A program made the translations under genes and the position numbers. 64,000 nt of DNA from Comamonas koreensis (GTDB taxonomy: Bacteria > Pseudomonadota > Gammaproteobacteria > Burkholderiales > Burkholderiaceae_C), in assembly GCF_014076495.1 (NCBI RefSeq), contig NZ_CP043575.1, forward strand, positions 1,364,001 to 1,428,000. The letters run 5' to 3'. Under the pieces are notes generated by a model that was given only the letters and a program-made list of their open reading frames with translations, made no database searches and was not told the origin of the DNA. Of this stretch, positions 1-9,197 are shown piece by piece (position 1 is the stretch's first letter; every line of letters starts with the position of its first letter).

Positions 1-25
1 GCATAGAGAGGGGAACAGCGAGAGG

Positions 26-1042
26 TCAGCGTAAAAAACGTTTGAGGCGAAGGGTGGGCGCTTCTACCAGCTGCCAGGACAGCCAGCCGGCCAGCAAGGT
101 CAGTGTGGCCACCAGCACCAGACTGCTGGAAAAACCGAGTTCGGGCCAGAGATGGCGAACCGTTTGCTGGATGGGAAAGGCGTACAGATAAACCCCGTAC
201 GATACATCACCCCAGCCTCCTGCGTGGCGAAGCACTGGCCAGGACAGGGTGCCCACCCCCACAAGAACAGCGGGCAGAAACAGCAGCAACGCCGAATAGG
301 CAAAGCCGAAAGCCCACAATAGCCCGCCGGCAGCACAGGCAGCAGTGCAGCAAGCGAAGCGATGGCGCAGAAACCAGCCGTTGACCGTGGCGATCAGCGA
401 CCCAAAGACAAAATAGGCAGGAAACTCCCACCAGTGGGTCATGACGCCCCGCAGGTCCATGGTCATCTGGGTCAGGAACCACAGCAGGTAGGCCAGGCAG
501 CAGCAAGCCCATACCCAACGCCAGCGCAACAAGCCCAAAGTTCCGGCTGCCGCCAGTGCGGCATAGCAGCTCACCTCCATGGGAATGGTCCACAGGGAAC
601 CGTTGACGGTGTTGGGATAAGTATTGGCTGCAAAAACATCAGGCAGGTTAAAGCGAATATCAAGCAGTAGGTTGTGCAGGTAGTTCCAGGTCATGGGATG
701 GCAGAAGTACTCGCGTAGCGGCAGGGTGGTAATGCTGGGGCCCAGCACCAGCATCGCCAACAGCACCACGGTGGCTAAGGCAGGCCAGATACGCAGCGCT
801 CGCTTGGCGCAAAACGCCCACAGGCGCGGTTGGGAAAACCAGCTGATCGTCACCAGGTAGCCGCTGATGACAAAGAAAGCCATGACAGCTACGCCGCCAA
901 TCATTGCCACATTCATCCAGCTGGGCGGCACGGTAGCGGTCACCGGGTAATGGTGGCTGAACAACACGGCGAAAGCGGCCACTAGGCGCAATGCGTCAAA
1001 ATTGTTGGCCTTGTGCAGGCGCTGCGGTTCTATGCGTTCCAT
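26..1042 (-). CDS. Acyltransferase-3 family membrane protein (OafA-like)
   Basis: A 338-residue polytopic inner-membrane protein of the acyltransferase-3 family, which moves acetyl or other acyl groups onto surface polysaccharides. The N-terminal helix carries the family motif FDALRLVAAF followed by the His pair in SHHY, and about ten hydrophobic segments follow, ending with the basic tail LRLKRFL. No periplasmic SGNH domain is attached, so it is the short form. It is clearly paralogous to the protein at 9198-10205: both share the stretches MIGGV.VM.FF.ISGYLVT, NG.LWTIPME, MHWWE-like and PAYF. It lies at the 3' end of a minus-strand gtr-type surface polysaccharide cluster, so O-antigen acetylation is a reasonable inferred role. 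The ribosome binding site is weak. The donor and acceptor cannot be read from sequence. Confidence 0.9.
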   Translation of the reverse strand: MERIEPQRLHKANNFDALRLVAAFAVLFSHHYPVTATVPPSWMNVAMIGGVAVMAFFVISGYLVTISWFSQPRLWAFCAKRALRIWPALATVVLLAMLVLGPSITTLPLREYFCHPMTWNYLHNLLLDIRFNLPDVFAANTYPNTVNGSLWTIPMEVSCYAALAAAGTLGLLRWRWVWACCCLAYLLWFLTQMTMDLRGVMTHWWEFPAYFVFGSLIATVNGWFLRHRFACCTAACAAGGLLWAFGFAYSALLLFLPAVLVGVGTLSWPVLRHAGGWGDVSYGVYLYAFPIQQTVRHLWPELGFSSSLVLVATLTLLAGWLSWQLVEAPTLRLKRFLR

Positions 1043-1129
1043 ATTCTCTAGAGTTTTCTAATTGTTTCACAGCCTGCATGCCGCACGCATTGGCGTTATG
1101 GCTGCCCAGCCTGCATCAGTGCTCTTGGC

Positions 1130-1605
1130 TCTGGCGGTACAACAGCCGGGTCATGCTCAGGTAATTCACTGTCATCGCGAACAAGATGCCCGTAGCCACC
1201 TACAGAATCAGCCACAACGGGCCTTGGGGAAAGGTCCAGGCCAGCAACGAATAGACCGCAATGTTGACAGCACCGCCGCCCAGCATCAGCCCCAGATAGC
1301 GCAGGTACTCGGTCAGCAGGCTGCCGCTGGTGTTGCGTCCCGCAAAGGAGATATTGCGGTTGATCAGCCAGGTGGTAGTGGCCGCGAGCCAGAACGATAC
1401 GGCCCGTGCTGCATACACCCCCAGCACATCTCGCACGACATCAACCACAAAGGCGAGCGAGCCGGCAATCAGGAACCAGAGCACCGAGCGTTTGATCTTC
1501 GCATCACTTGCTCGGTGTGTTGGTCACAGAAGCCCAATAGCAAACTGCTTGATCTCGCGCCGCGTAAAGGTGATGGCTTACAGGCTCAAGCAGATCGGTC
1601 GCAAA
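1130..1605 (-). pseudogene. Decayed duplicate of gtrA with the tail of gtrB
   Basis: This stretch aligns closely with 3988-4480, the intact gtrA gene plus the last codons of the upstream glycosyltransferase. Three lesions are visible relative to the intact copy: four bases are missing just after the start codon (frameshift), 15 bases are missing in frame (residues VLTLL lost), and a TAT tyrosine codon has become TAG after GPLWLIL, which removes the C-terminal helix. Similarity fades near 1605, inside what would be the glycosyltransferase C-terminus. It lies as a direct repeat downstream of the AT-rich gene at 1688-3802. I read it as the remnant of an earlier gtr cassette. A residual 94-codon open frame (1200-1484) should not be annotated as a working flippase. 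Confidence 0.85.
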
Positions 1606-1687
1606 ACATAGCGCGCCATTAACAGCGGATAGCGATTTTTATCTACGCAATCATCCGGGATGCGACAGTGAGGCTGAGCTTCGGCGA

Positions 1688-3802
1688 TCACTTAGCGGCT
1701 GGCTTGCAATAAGGCAGAGAAGCAGGATTTTCCATGAGCAGCCGATCGCCTGTCTTTTGATCAACCGTAATCAGGGTCATGCAGCGGGGCATATTCCCTG
1801 AATTTCCCGGAATGGTTAGTCTAAAGCCGTTAAATACTGAGATTAAATTACCAGTGTTGATAGGCAAGTCGGCTCGAGTCATGGTCACCCATTCAATCGG
1901 CTGTGCAGGAGTAGGTTTCACCATGATTTCCATACTGCGTGATGCCAATTCACCCTGCCACCCTCCCCATCCATTGAAAACAACGGCATTAGAATATGTT
2001 TTCTCCAAATTATAGAGCCCCTGCTTTTTGAGGTCCGAGGCGTAGTTTTCAATAGCCAACGCGTTGTTCACTTTGGCAAAACGACGGTAGGGGACTTCCA
2101 GCGAATCAGCCTGCCGAAGCGATGGTTCCAACGCCGGATAGGGATTGATATGTGAATACCTATTGAAAATATAGTTGAATTCCTTTTCAGGAAGCTCAGG
2201 AAAGTGCTTTTTCCAAAAATCAAGGTGCGGTACAGGCGTAACGTGGCTCAAAGAGCGAAAGCCCAAACCATTGGCGGTAGCGCCGGGTAAATCCATGGCG
2301 ACCAAAAGGTTGTTGTTGGATTTTTCCTGCTCGCGCAGGTACTCAATAATTTTATTGTCTTTGAGATTGAATATAGGCCATGCCGACTGTAATGGATTGA
2401 ATCTGCCGAAGAACAGTGCTCCAAATATCACCGATGTCATGAGAATGGCTGTGTTGGCATGCTGTGTTTTATTTTTAACTACTAGGTATGCTACTGCAAT
2501 CATGGGTAAAAAGGCCAAATCCTCCCAGCGTTTTGGAGCGACGGAGTATTTGAAGAAGAACCAGCCACAAGCAGCAATAATAAGGATTGCCAAAAGGCGT
2601 TGCCAAGAAAAGACAATGCCTACAATGTTTGCGGTATAAAATACTAGGAGTGTGAGTATGACGCCGCTTGCAAATTGCATTCTGAGGGGCTGGACATTGT
2701 CCCATAGCAAGATTATTCCGATATTGGCCGGAATGGGTAGAAACATCCAGGCGCACTGCATAAAGAGCGCAATGCTCAGGCCTATAAAAATTTTGCGATG
2801 GGTTCCATCATTCCAAAGGCTATGGAAGTTTTTGTAGTTCAATAAGCATAAAACGGAAATGTAGTAATACATGCCTACCGTTCCGATTTCGGACATGTTC
2901 ATGCCTACAAGGTCTTTATAGCTCCAGGAGAAATTGATCGCAGGAAAGAACCAGGATAGCCAAAAACGGGTTGGCACACCTCCACCCGTTATATGTCGTC
3001 CACCAGGATACAGAGTCGCACTCGTCTCTTTGAGATAGTCATACTGGTAGAGCGCTGCGGTAGCGGCTGCAAGTGCTGCAAATATCAGAAGATAGACCAG
3101 GTTTGGAAACTTGAAGAGCTTGGGGAGCAGTAAAATCAATATGATGAGGCCAACAAAGGCCAGAGATATCTGTACTGGAGGGTAGAGATTCGTCAACAGC
3201 CAGGAGACAGCAGCGTAATAAAAAAGAGAAAGTTGCCAGATTGGCTTTATCTTCAAGAAAAAGGGGATGATGACCCAGGGGAAAAGTGCGACCAGAGGAC
3301 CTTTTTCATTCCACCAGAATTGGCTGAATCCCGTGAAGTAGAGGCCAAATGAAAGCAGTACAGCCACCTTGTCACTGGCGCCGAATTTTTTGAAGAGAAA
3401 TGCATACCCAGCAATGAATAGCGCGAAGATAGCAAACCAATGGAGTGAGTAAGCATAGGCCGGATTGACAAACCCATACAGCCACATGGTGGGTTTGAAA
3501 ATGATGCCCCAATCTGCAATGGGTAAACCGTAGTTGATGCGCAGGTCTTCCTCGTACAACGATGTTTTGTTGTAGCGTTCGAAATTATTATTAACTGTTG
3601 CCTGGGTCAAAGGGGTGACCACGGCCCATTCATCACTGCGTACTTGTCTAGATTGTCCAAAATCAGGTTTAATCTCTTCATAGCCAAGATGGTATTTCAA
3701 AAAATAGCCATAGGCGGAAGGAGACCAAGTTTTGCCAACGTACACAATGCCAGCCAGCAGGAAAATTAATACTAGTAGATATCTAAATCGTATGGTTTTC
3801 AT
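1688..3802 (-). CDS. GtrC-like large membrane protein, probable GT-C glycosyltransferase
   Basis: A 704-residue membrane protein with roughly 11-13 hydrophobic segments. The N-terminus is a single helix followed by a periplasmic-looking loop with DEWAVVTP, a motif seen in large gtr-cluster membrane proteins; a soluble C-terminal region of about 200 residues follows the last helix. The chosen ATG has GGAG upstream; an in-frame start 48 bases further upstream lacks such a site. It is the third gene after gtrB and gtrA, the position of the serotype-specific glucosyltransferase (GtrC) in phage-type gtr cassettes, so transfer of a lipid-linked sugar onto O-antigen at the periplasmic face is inferred. 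Base composition is visibly AT-richer than its neighbours and it uses many A/T-ending codons, which suggests acquisition from another source. The precise sugar is unknown. Confidence 0.75.
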   Translation of the reverse strand: MKTIRFRYLLVLIFLLAGIVYVGKTWSPSAYGYFLKYHLGYEEIKPDFGQSRQVRSDEWAVVTPLTQATVNNNFERYNKTSLYEEDLRINYGLPIADWGIIFKPTMWLYGFVNPAYAYSLHWFAIFALFIAGYAFLFKKFGASDKVAVLLSFGLYFTGFSQFWWNEKGPLVALFPWVIIPFFLKIKPIWQLSLFYYAAVSWLLTNLYPPVQISLAFVGLIILILLLPKLFKFPNLVYLLIFAALAAATAALYQYDYLKETSATLYPGGRHITGGGVPTRFWLSWFFPAINFSWSYKDLVGMNMSEIGTVGMYYYISVLCLLNYKNFHSLWNDGTHRKIFIGLSIALFMQCAWMFLPIPANIGIILLWDNVQPLRMQFASGVILTLLVFYTANIVGIVFSWQRLLAILIIAACGWFFFKYSVAPKRWEDLAFLPMIAVAYLVVKNKTQHANTAILMTSVIFGALFFGRFNPLQSAWPIFNLKDNKIIEYLREQEKSNNNLLVAMDLPGATANGLGFRSLSHVTPVPHLDFWKKHFPELPEKEFNYIFNRYSHINPYPALEPSLRQADSLEVPYRRFAKVNNALAIENYASDLKKQGLYNLEKTYSNAVVFNGWGGWQGELASRSMEIMVKPTPAQPIEWVTMTRADLPINTGNLISVFNGFRLTIPGNSGNMPRCMTLITVDQKTGDRLLMENPASLPYCKPAAK

Positions 3803-3970
3803 TTTATGCTCCAGTTTTCTGCTAGATCGATAGATGTGGTCTAGGGGCATGAGCCCTAGGTCACCCCGTATTCCATATCGAGGACTATCTGCACCTTGAC
3901 AATGGATGCAGCCAAGTGCGGTATATATTCATGCCGCAGTGGGCATGAAAAATTGCAGTGCCGATACGGC

Positions 3971-4378
3971 TCAGTTTTCCGTACGCTGGCGGTACAACAA
4001 CCGGGTCATGCTCAGGTAATTCACCGTCATTGCGACCAAGGTTCCCGCAGCCACATACAGCATCAGCCACAGCGGGCCTTGGGGAAAGATCCAGGCCAGC
4101 AACGAGTACACCGCCAAGTTGACTGCGCCCCCGCCCAGCATCAGGCCCAGATAGCGCAGGTACTCGGTCAGCAGGCTCCCGGAGGCGCTGCGTCCCGCAA
4201 AGGAGATATTGCGGTTGATCAGCCAGGTGGTGGTGGCCGCGAGCCAGAACGATACGGCCCGTGCTGCATACACCCCCAGCACATCTCGCAGCAAGGTCAA
4301 CACCACGACATCAACGACAAAGGCGAGCGAGCCGGCAATCAGGAACCAGAGCACCGAGCGCTTGATCTTGAACCGCAT
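3971..4378 (-). CDS. GtrA family flippase-like protein
   Basis: A 135-residue protein with four predicted transmembrane helices and the GtrA signature: SLAFVVDVVVL in helix 1, FWLAATTTWLINRNISF around helix 2, LLTEYLRYL before helix 3 and the final NYLSMTRLLYR. GtrA proteins are thought to help flip undecaprenyl-phosphate-linked sugars across the inner membrane. Its ATG shares one base with the TGA of the upstream glycosyltransferase gene (TGATG), so the two are translationally coupled. A longer open frame extends upstream to 4753 but runs antiparallel in register through the glycosyltransferase and is not used. A mutated duplicate of this gene lies at 1130-1605. Confidence 0.9.
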   Translation of the reverse strand: MRFKIKRSVLWFLIAGSLAFVVDVVVLTLLRDVLGVYAARAVSFWLAATTTWLINRNISFAGRSASGSLLTEYLRYLGLMLGGGAVNLAVYSLLAWIFPQGPLWLMLYVAAGTLVAMTVNYLSMTRLLYRQRTEN

Positions 4379-5352
4379 CACTTGCTCGGTGTGTTGGCCA
4401 CAGAAGCCAAATAAGCAATCTGCTTGATCTCGCGCCGCGTCAAGGTAATGGCTTGCAAGATCAGTCCGGTCACAAAGGACACACCGCCGCAAACCACCAT
4501 GGCGGACACCAGGCCCAAGGTCGGGAAGCGTCGCACCATGCCCGTGTGGCTGTACTCCATCACGATGGGGATGGCCAATGCAATGGCTACCACCGCGAGG
4601 ACGGCGCCTAGCCAGCCAAAAAACTGCAAAGGCTTTTCGCTGACCACCAGACGGCCAATGGTCTTGAGGATGCGCCAGCCGTCGCGGTAGGTGGACAGCT
4701 TGCTGGCCGAGCCCTCGGGCCGGGCGCCGTAAGGCGTATCGACCTCGGTGCAAGGCATGCGCAGCTCCAGCGCATGGACATTGAGCTCGGTCTCGATCTC
4801 GAAGCCCTGCGAATGTGCAGGAAAGGATTTGACATAGCGCCGCGAAAACACCCGGTAGCCCGAGAGCATGTCGCGAAAGCTGCCACCAAAGATCTGCTGC
4901 ACCGTGCCGGTGAGCAGCTTGTTGCCCCAGCGATGGCCGGGACGGTAGGTGATGCCGGTGTCGCCGGGCTCGGGCTCAGCCTCGACGCGCGCACCCACCA
5001 CCATGTCCAGCTGCTGGTCAATCAGCATGTCGATGAGCTTGCGGGCCGATGGTGCGTGGTAGGTGGCATCGCCATCGGCCATCACATAGATATCGGCATC
5101 CACATCGGCAAACATGCGGCGCACGACATTGCCTTTGCCCTTGAGATGGACATTGCGCAGATGTGCGCCCACTTCAACAGCGATCTCTGCGGTGCGGTCC
5201 GTCGAGAGGTTGTTGAAGATGTAGATCTCCGCCTCCGGCAACGCTTGCCGAAAGCCTTCCACCACCGGGCGCACCGTCAGCTCTTCGTTGTGGCAAGGGA
5301 GGATGACGGCGATACGCTGGTTGCGGTAAAGGCGGGATGGAAATTCGGTCAT
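4378..5352 (-). CDS. GtrB-like polyprenyl-phosphate glycosyltransferase (GT2)
   Basis: A 324-residue family-2 glycosyltransferase of the DPM1/GtrB type. The GT-A fold begins at RIAVILPCHNEE (about residue 14), has FNNLSTDRTAE, the metal- and nucleotide-binding DGD in VMADGDATYH (about 92), and SGYRVFSRRYV followed by FEIETELN in the acceptor region. Two C-terminal transmembrane helices (about 235-260 and 275-300) anchor it in the inner membrane. Such enzymes load a sugar from a nucleotide donor onto undecaprenyl phosphate on the cytoplasmic side, providing the substrate for GtrA and the GtrC-like protein encoded just downstream. It is the first gene of the minus-strand gtr set, with 243 bases of upstream non-coding DNA that probably contain the promoter. 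The sugar donor is not determinable here. Confidence 0.9.
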   Translation of the reverse strand: MTEFPSRLYRNQRIAVILPCHNEELTVRPVVEGFRQALPEAEIYIFNNLSTDRTAEIAVEVGAHLRNVHLKGKGNVVRRMFADVDADIYVMADGDATYHAPSARKLIDMLIDQQLDMVVGARVEAEPEPGDTGITYRPGHRWGNKLLTGTVQQIFGGSFRDMLSGYRVFSRRYVKSFPAHSQGFEIETELNVHALELRMPCTEVDTPYGARPEGSASKLSTYRDGWRILKTIGRLVVSEKPLQFFGWLGAVLAVVAIALAIPIVMEYSHTGMVRRFPTLGLVSAMVVCGGVSFVTGLILQAITLTRREIKQIAYLASVANTPSK

Positions 5353-5595
5353 GTCAGAAATTATTTTTAATCATTCACACGGCTGCCGCATTGTGCCTGA
5401 GCCAGAAAGTTAACCTGCAAAGCCTGCTCCAGAAAATGGCAGGGAGTAAGGAGGGAAAACGGCCATGGGGCAAAGGCGTCGTGCATGTTATTGCTGGATC
5501 AATGCATTTAATCAATATCATCTTTCGATATGCCAATGCGTGTTTGGCTCCAAGCCTCACAAACGCCAAAGAGATGCAGTACTGCCCTCCCTTAG

Positions 5596-7311
5596 CTAAG
5601 GCCTCAAACGATACAGGCTGACCTCGTCATCGACCAGCATTAATTCAAAATATTGCAGAAATGCAGATTGCTGCGCCACAGTCGGCGCCCGACCTGTGTG
5701 TATTACCAAGGCAGTGAAGCCCTCAGACTTGAGTTTATGATGCAGCAGCTGGGCACCGAGGTGTTGGTAGTCGCGGTAGCGCCACGGTCCAAACACATCG
5801 CCCCAGGTGGGGCGCGGTGCATAGTAGAGGCTGTCTTCCAGGTTCATCTGGTACAGCTTGGCCTCAGGGTGTTCTTTCAGGTAGCGCCAGATCTGGTAGC
5901 CGGCAACTTGCTGCTGCAGGACGGTATCGCGTGCGCCCGGAGTCGAAGCGATCAAAGGCCAGGATTTGGCGATGCTGCGTGCGCCCATGAACCCCAACGC
6001 CAGTACAAGCAGTCCTACCAACATGGTCGCCAGTGCCCGATACAGCTTGGCAGGCAGTTGCCGCAGTAGCTGAATGCATACCGCAGCCGACAGCAAACTG
6101 AGCAGGGGATAGGCGGGCAACAAGTAGCGCGGGTAGCGCGAGCTCAGCAGCCAGACCAACGCCATATAGGCCGCCACCAGCCAGGCAGCGCGCAGCGCCG
6201 GAACGCGTCGCAGAGACGGCAGCAGCGGTGCGGCCAAGGCTGGCCACAGTGCCCAATGCGGCCAAGCCGCATGGTTGCGCAGGTCCTGCAGCTGCCAAAG
6301 GTAGTCGCCCAGATTCCAATCCGTAAAGCCAAGCAGGCGCCCGCCGAGCGGGTTGAAGGGATCGCCTGTGAGCAAGGCGTTGCGGGCATACCAGTACAGA
6401 CATGGCAGCGCAAAGCACAGGGCTGTAACCAGCCAGGTGTCCCATTCGCTGCGGATGCGCCAGCCAGGGCCTTGCATGCGGTGGCGCCACAGCAGCGCAG
6501 CACCAAACAGCGGCAGCAGCCCCAGCACCTGGTATTTGCTGCCAGCGGCTACGCCTAGCAGAAATGCCGCCAGCCATACTGCTCGTCGGCCAGCGGGCCG
6601 GATGCTGACCTGCATGGCGGTGAAAGCAGCGGTCAAAAACATGGCCACGGCCATGTCCACATAGGCGGCGCTGTAGTGGCTGCGGCTGGTGACCAGCCAG
6701 GTCACGGTGGCAAGAGCAGCTGCGGCGCCAGCAGGCGCAGGCAGGTATTGCATAGCCAGCCGGTAGAGCAACCAGCCTGTTACCCAGCCAGTGCTCGCAT
6801 GGATCAGCTGGGGCAGCACATCGTTGCCCAACACCAGCGCGGCGGCAAACAGCAGGTCAAAGTTGTAGGGGAACCAGGGGTAGCGCAGCCATTCGTGCAC
6901 ACCCAGATGTCCGGTCAACGCCCACTCCCGCGCATGGGGCAGGTGGTACATCAGCGCATCCCAGGCCAGGGGCGGGCGCAGCGGGGCGAACAAGGTTGGC
7001 AACGTGGCCAGCAGCAAGAGCAGCAGCGGCCATCCCGGTGCAAGCCGGGGCCAGGCCATCTGACAGATTTGCAGCGCAGCAGCCACCAGCCCGCAGCCGA
7101 TGACGAGCAGCACCGATGCGGTGTTGAGCAAGCCTGCAATGGCCAGCCCTTGCAGCGCACAAATGACCAAACCCATACCCAGCGCGATGCGCAAAGGCTG
7201 CCGTGTGGGCAGATCGGAGGCGGGCCAGAGCAGGGTGCCAAGTCCCCAGCAAGCAGTTATGAAAACCAGCAGCTGCGCGTACTGGCCAAGGACAAAGCCG
7301 ATCAGCGCCAT
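5596..7311 (-). CDS. GT-C (PMT/ArnT-like) membrane glycosyltransferase
   Basis: A 571-residue protein with about 12 transmembrane helices and a soluble C-terminal region from about residue 470. The first large periplasmic loop contains PLAWDALMYHLPHAREW, resembling the catalytic loop of protein mannosyltransferase/ArnT-type GT-C enzymes where an acidic residue follows Trp, and SRSHYSAAYVDMA matches the second conserved region of that superfamily. It probably transfers a sugar from a polyprenyl-phosphate donor at the periplasmic face. It is transcribed in the same direction as the gtr genes but separated from gtrB by 243 bases, so it may form its own unit. Family assignment is from motif pattern and topology only; substrate unknown. 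Confidence 0.7.
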   Translation of the reverse strand: MALIGFVLGQYAQLLVFITACWGLGTLLWPASDLPTRQPLRIALGMGLVICALQGLAIAGLLNTASVLLVIGCGLVAAALQICQMAWPRLAPGWPLLLLLLATLPTLFAPLRPPLAWDALMYHLPHAREWALTGHLGVHEWLRYPWFPYNFDLLFAAALVLGNDVLPQLIHASTGWVTGWLLYRLAMQYLPAPAGAAAALATVTWLVTSRSHYSAAYVDMAVAMFLTAAFTAMQVSIRPAGRRAVWLAAFLLGVAAGSKYQVLGLLPLFGAALLWRHRMQGPGWRIRSEWDTWLVTALCFALPCLYWYARNALLTGDPFNPLGGRLLGFTDWNLGDYLWQLQDLRNHAAWPHWALWPALAAPLLPSLRRVPALRAAWLVAAYMALVWLLSSRYPRYLLPAYPLLSLLSAAVCIQLLRQLPAKLYRALATMLVGLLVLALGFMGARSIAKSWPLIASTPGARDTVLQQQVAGYQIWRYLKEHPEAKLYQMNLEDSLYYAPRPTWGDVFGPWRYRDYQHLGAQLLHHKLKSEGFTALVIHTGRAPTVAQQSAFLQYFELMLVDDEVSLYRLRP

Positions 7312-7448
7312 CCTGATCGGGGCAGGCTTCTCGTCACCCGTCGGCCACCCTCCAAGGCCTGCAAGTCGCTATGCCGGGTGACATAGGCTTGCAAAGGCAG
7401 TTGGGGGCTGGCGTGGCGGTAGGCCATCGGTATCTGGTACCGGCGCGA

Positions 7449-9074
7449 TCAGGAGGTCTGCAATTCCAACCCCGCATGCTCGCGCAGCGGATGGAAGTGG
7501 ATCTTCGGAAAACGCTCTTGCGCCAGGCGCACGTCATACGGGCTGGTGCACAGATACGCCAGGGTATTGGCGGCATCATGCGCCAGGCGCAGCGGGTAGG
7601 CGTGTTCAAACTCCCGCAGCTCGGCGGGGGTGTCGGCGGTGATCCAGCGGGCGCCGGTGTACTGGCAGCCTTCCAGGCGGACTTCGCAGTCGTACTCGGT
7701 CTTCAGGCGGTGCTGCACCACTTCAAACTGCAGCTGGCCCACGGCGCCCAGCAGCATATTGCCGCCGGCATCGGGCTTGAAGACCTGGATGGCGCCTTCT
7801 TCGCCCAGCTGCATCAGGCCTTGCTGCAGCTGCTTGGTGCGCAGCGGGTTCTTCAGCACCACGGTCATGAACATTTCTGGCGCGAAGAATGGCAGGCCGG
7901 TGAACTGCAGGTTGGGCCCATCGGTGATGGTGTCGCCCAGCTGCACGCCGCCGTGCGTGGTAAAGCCGATGATGTCGCCGGCATAGGCCTCGTCCACGGC
8001 TTCGCGGCGCTGGCTCATGAAGGTCACCACGCTGGTGGGGCGCAGTTCCTTGGCGGTGCGCTGCACCTTCATCTTCATGCCGGGGGTGTACTTGCCCGAG
8101 GCCACGCGCACAAAGGCGATGCGGTCGCGGTGGTTGCTGTCCATATTGGCCTGCACCTTGAACACCACGCCCGAGAAGCTGCTGTCTTCCGGATGGATGG
8201 TTTTTTCTTCGCGATTGCGGTTGACCTCGGTGTAGGCGATGCGCGGGCCGGGCGGTGGCGACATGTCCACCACCGCGTCCAGGACTTCCATCACACCGAA
8301 GTTGTTCACACCGGAGCCGAAGAACACGGGGGTCAGCTTGCCGGCCAGGAAATCTGCATGGTTCCATTCGGCAGAGGCGCCCTGGGCGAGTTCCATCGAG
8401 TCGAGCGCATCGTCAAAGGCCTGGCCAAAGCGGCTGCGCAGCTTGTCGGCCTCGCTCAGCGGGATGACTTCAAAGTCCTTGGGGCCGCGGTCGCTGCCTG
8501 GCGCGAACACGGTCATGCTTTGGGTCAGCAGGTTGATGATGCCGCCAAAGCTCTTGCCTTGGCCGACGGGCCAGGTGATGGGGCAGCAGGGCATGCCCAG
8601 CTCGCGCTCGACCTCGTCCATGATGTCCAGCGGATCGCGCACTTCGCGGTCCATCTTGTTGACGAAGGTGATGATGGGCGTATCGCGCTGGCGGCAGACC
8701 TCGATCAGGCGGCGGGTCTGCGATTCCACACCGTTGGCCGCATCGATCACCATCAGCGCCGAGTCCACGGCGGTGAGCACCCGGTAGGTGTCTTCCGAGA
8801 AGTCCTTGTGGCCGGGGGTGTCGAGCAGGTTGATGACATGGTCGCGGTAGCTCATCTGCATTACCGACGAGGCCACCGAAATACCACGCTGCTTTTCAAT
8901 CTCCATCCAGTCCGAGGTCGCGTGGCGCGAGGCCTTGCGGCCCTTCACCGCTCCTGCGATCTGGATCGCACCGGAGAACAGCAGCAGCTTTTCGGTCAGG
9001 GTGGTCTTACCCGCGTCCGGGTGGGAGATGATCGCAAAGGTGCGGCGGCGTTGGGTTTCGGGAGCGTAGGACAC
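7449..9074 (-). CDS. prfC: Peptide chain release factor 3
   Basis: RF3 is a translational GTPase that recycles RF1 and RF2 from the ribosome after termination. The 541-residue product begins with the family N-terminus SYAPETQRRRTFAIISHPDAGKTT, containing the P-loop, and has the switch II motif DTPGHKDF, the NKMD guanine-specificity motif (TFVNKMDRE) and the RF3 C-terminal domain ending in FPKIHFHPLREHAG. I choose a GTG start at 9074 because homologues start at the residue before SYA; an ATG 51 bases upstream would add a non-conserved Pro/Leu-rich leader. It is a housekeeping gene sitting between two surface-polysaccharide genes. Confidence 0.95.
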   Translation of the reverse strand: MSYAPETQRRRTFAIISHPDAGKTTLTEKLLLFSGAIQIAGAVKGRKASRHATSDWMEIEKQRGISVASSVMQMSYRDHVINLLDTPGHKDFSEDTYRVLTAVDSALMVIDAANGVESQTRRLIEVCRQRDTPIITFVNKMDREVRDPLDIMDEVERELGMPCCPITWPVGQGKSFGGIINLLTQSMTVFAPGSDRGPKDFEVIPLSEADKLRSRFGQAFDDALDSMELAQGASAEWNHADFLAGKLTPVFFGSGVNNFGVMEVLDAVVDMSPPPGPRIAYTEVNRNREEKTIHPEDSSFSGVVFKVQANMDSNHRDRIAFVRVASGKYTPGMKMKVQRTAKELRPTSVVTFMSQRREAVDEAYAGDIIGFTTHGGVQLGDTITDGPNLQFTGLPFFAPEMFMTVVLKNPLRTKQLQQGLMQLGEEGAIQVFKPDAGGNMLLGAVGQLQFEVVQHRLKTEYDCEVRLEGCQYTGARWITADTPAELREFEHAYPLRLAHDAANTLAYLCTSPYDVRLAQERFPKIHFHPLREHAGLELQTS

Positions 9075-9197
9075 AGTACGGAAGAGCAAAGGGCGCAGAC
9101 CCGGGACTGGGCTGCCAAAAAACAAAGCCAGCAGGTGCTGGCTGGGACTGCGGGCATTTTAACGGAAAGCGTTTTACCCGGGCTTGGGCGGGCCGGG

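Noticed and set aside
1200-1484. 94-residue GtrA-like protein
   Set aside because: Open frame inside the decayed gtrA duplicate; lacks the start region and the final helix.
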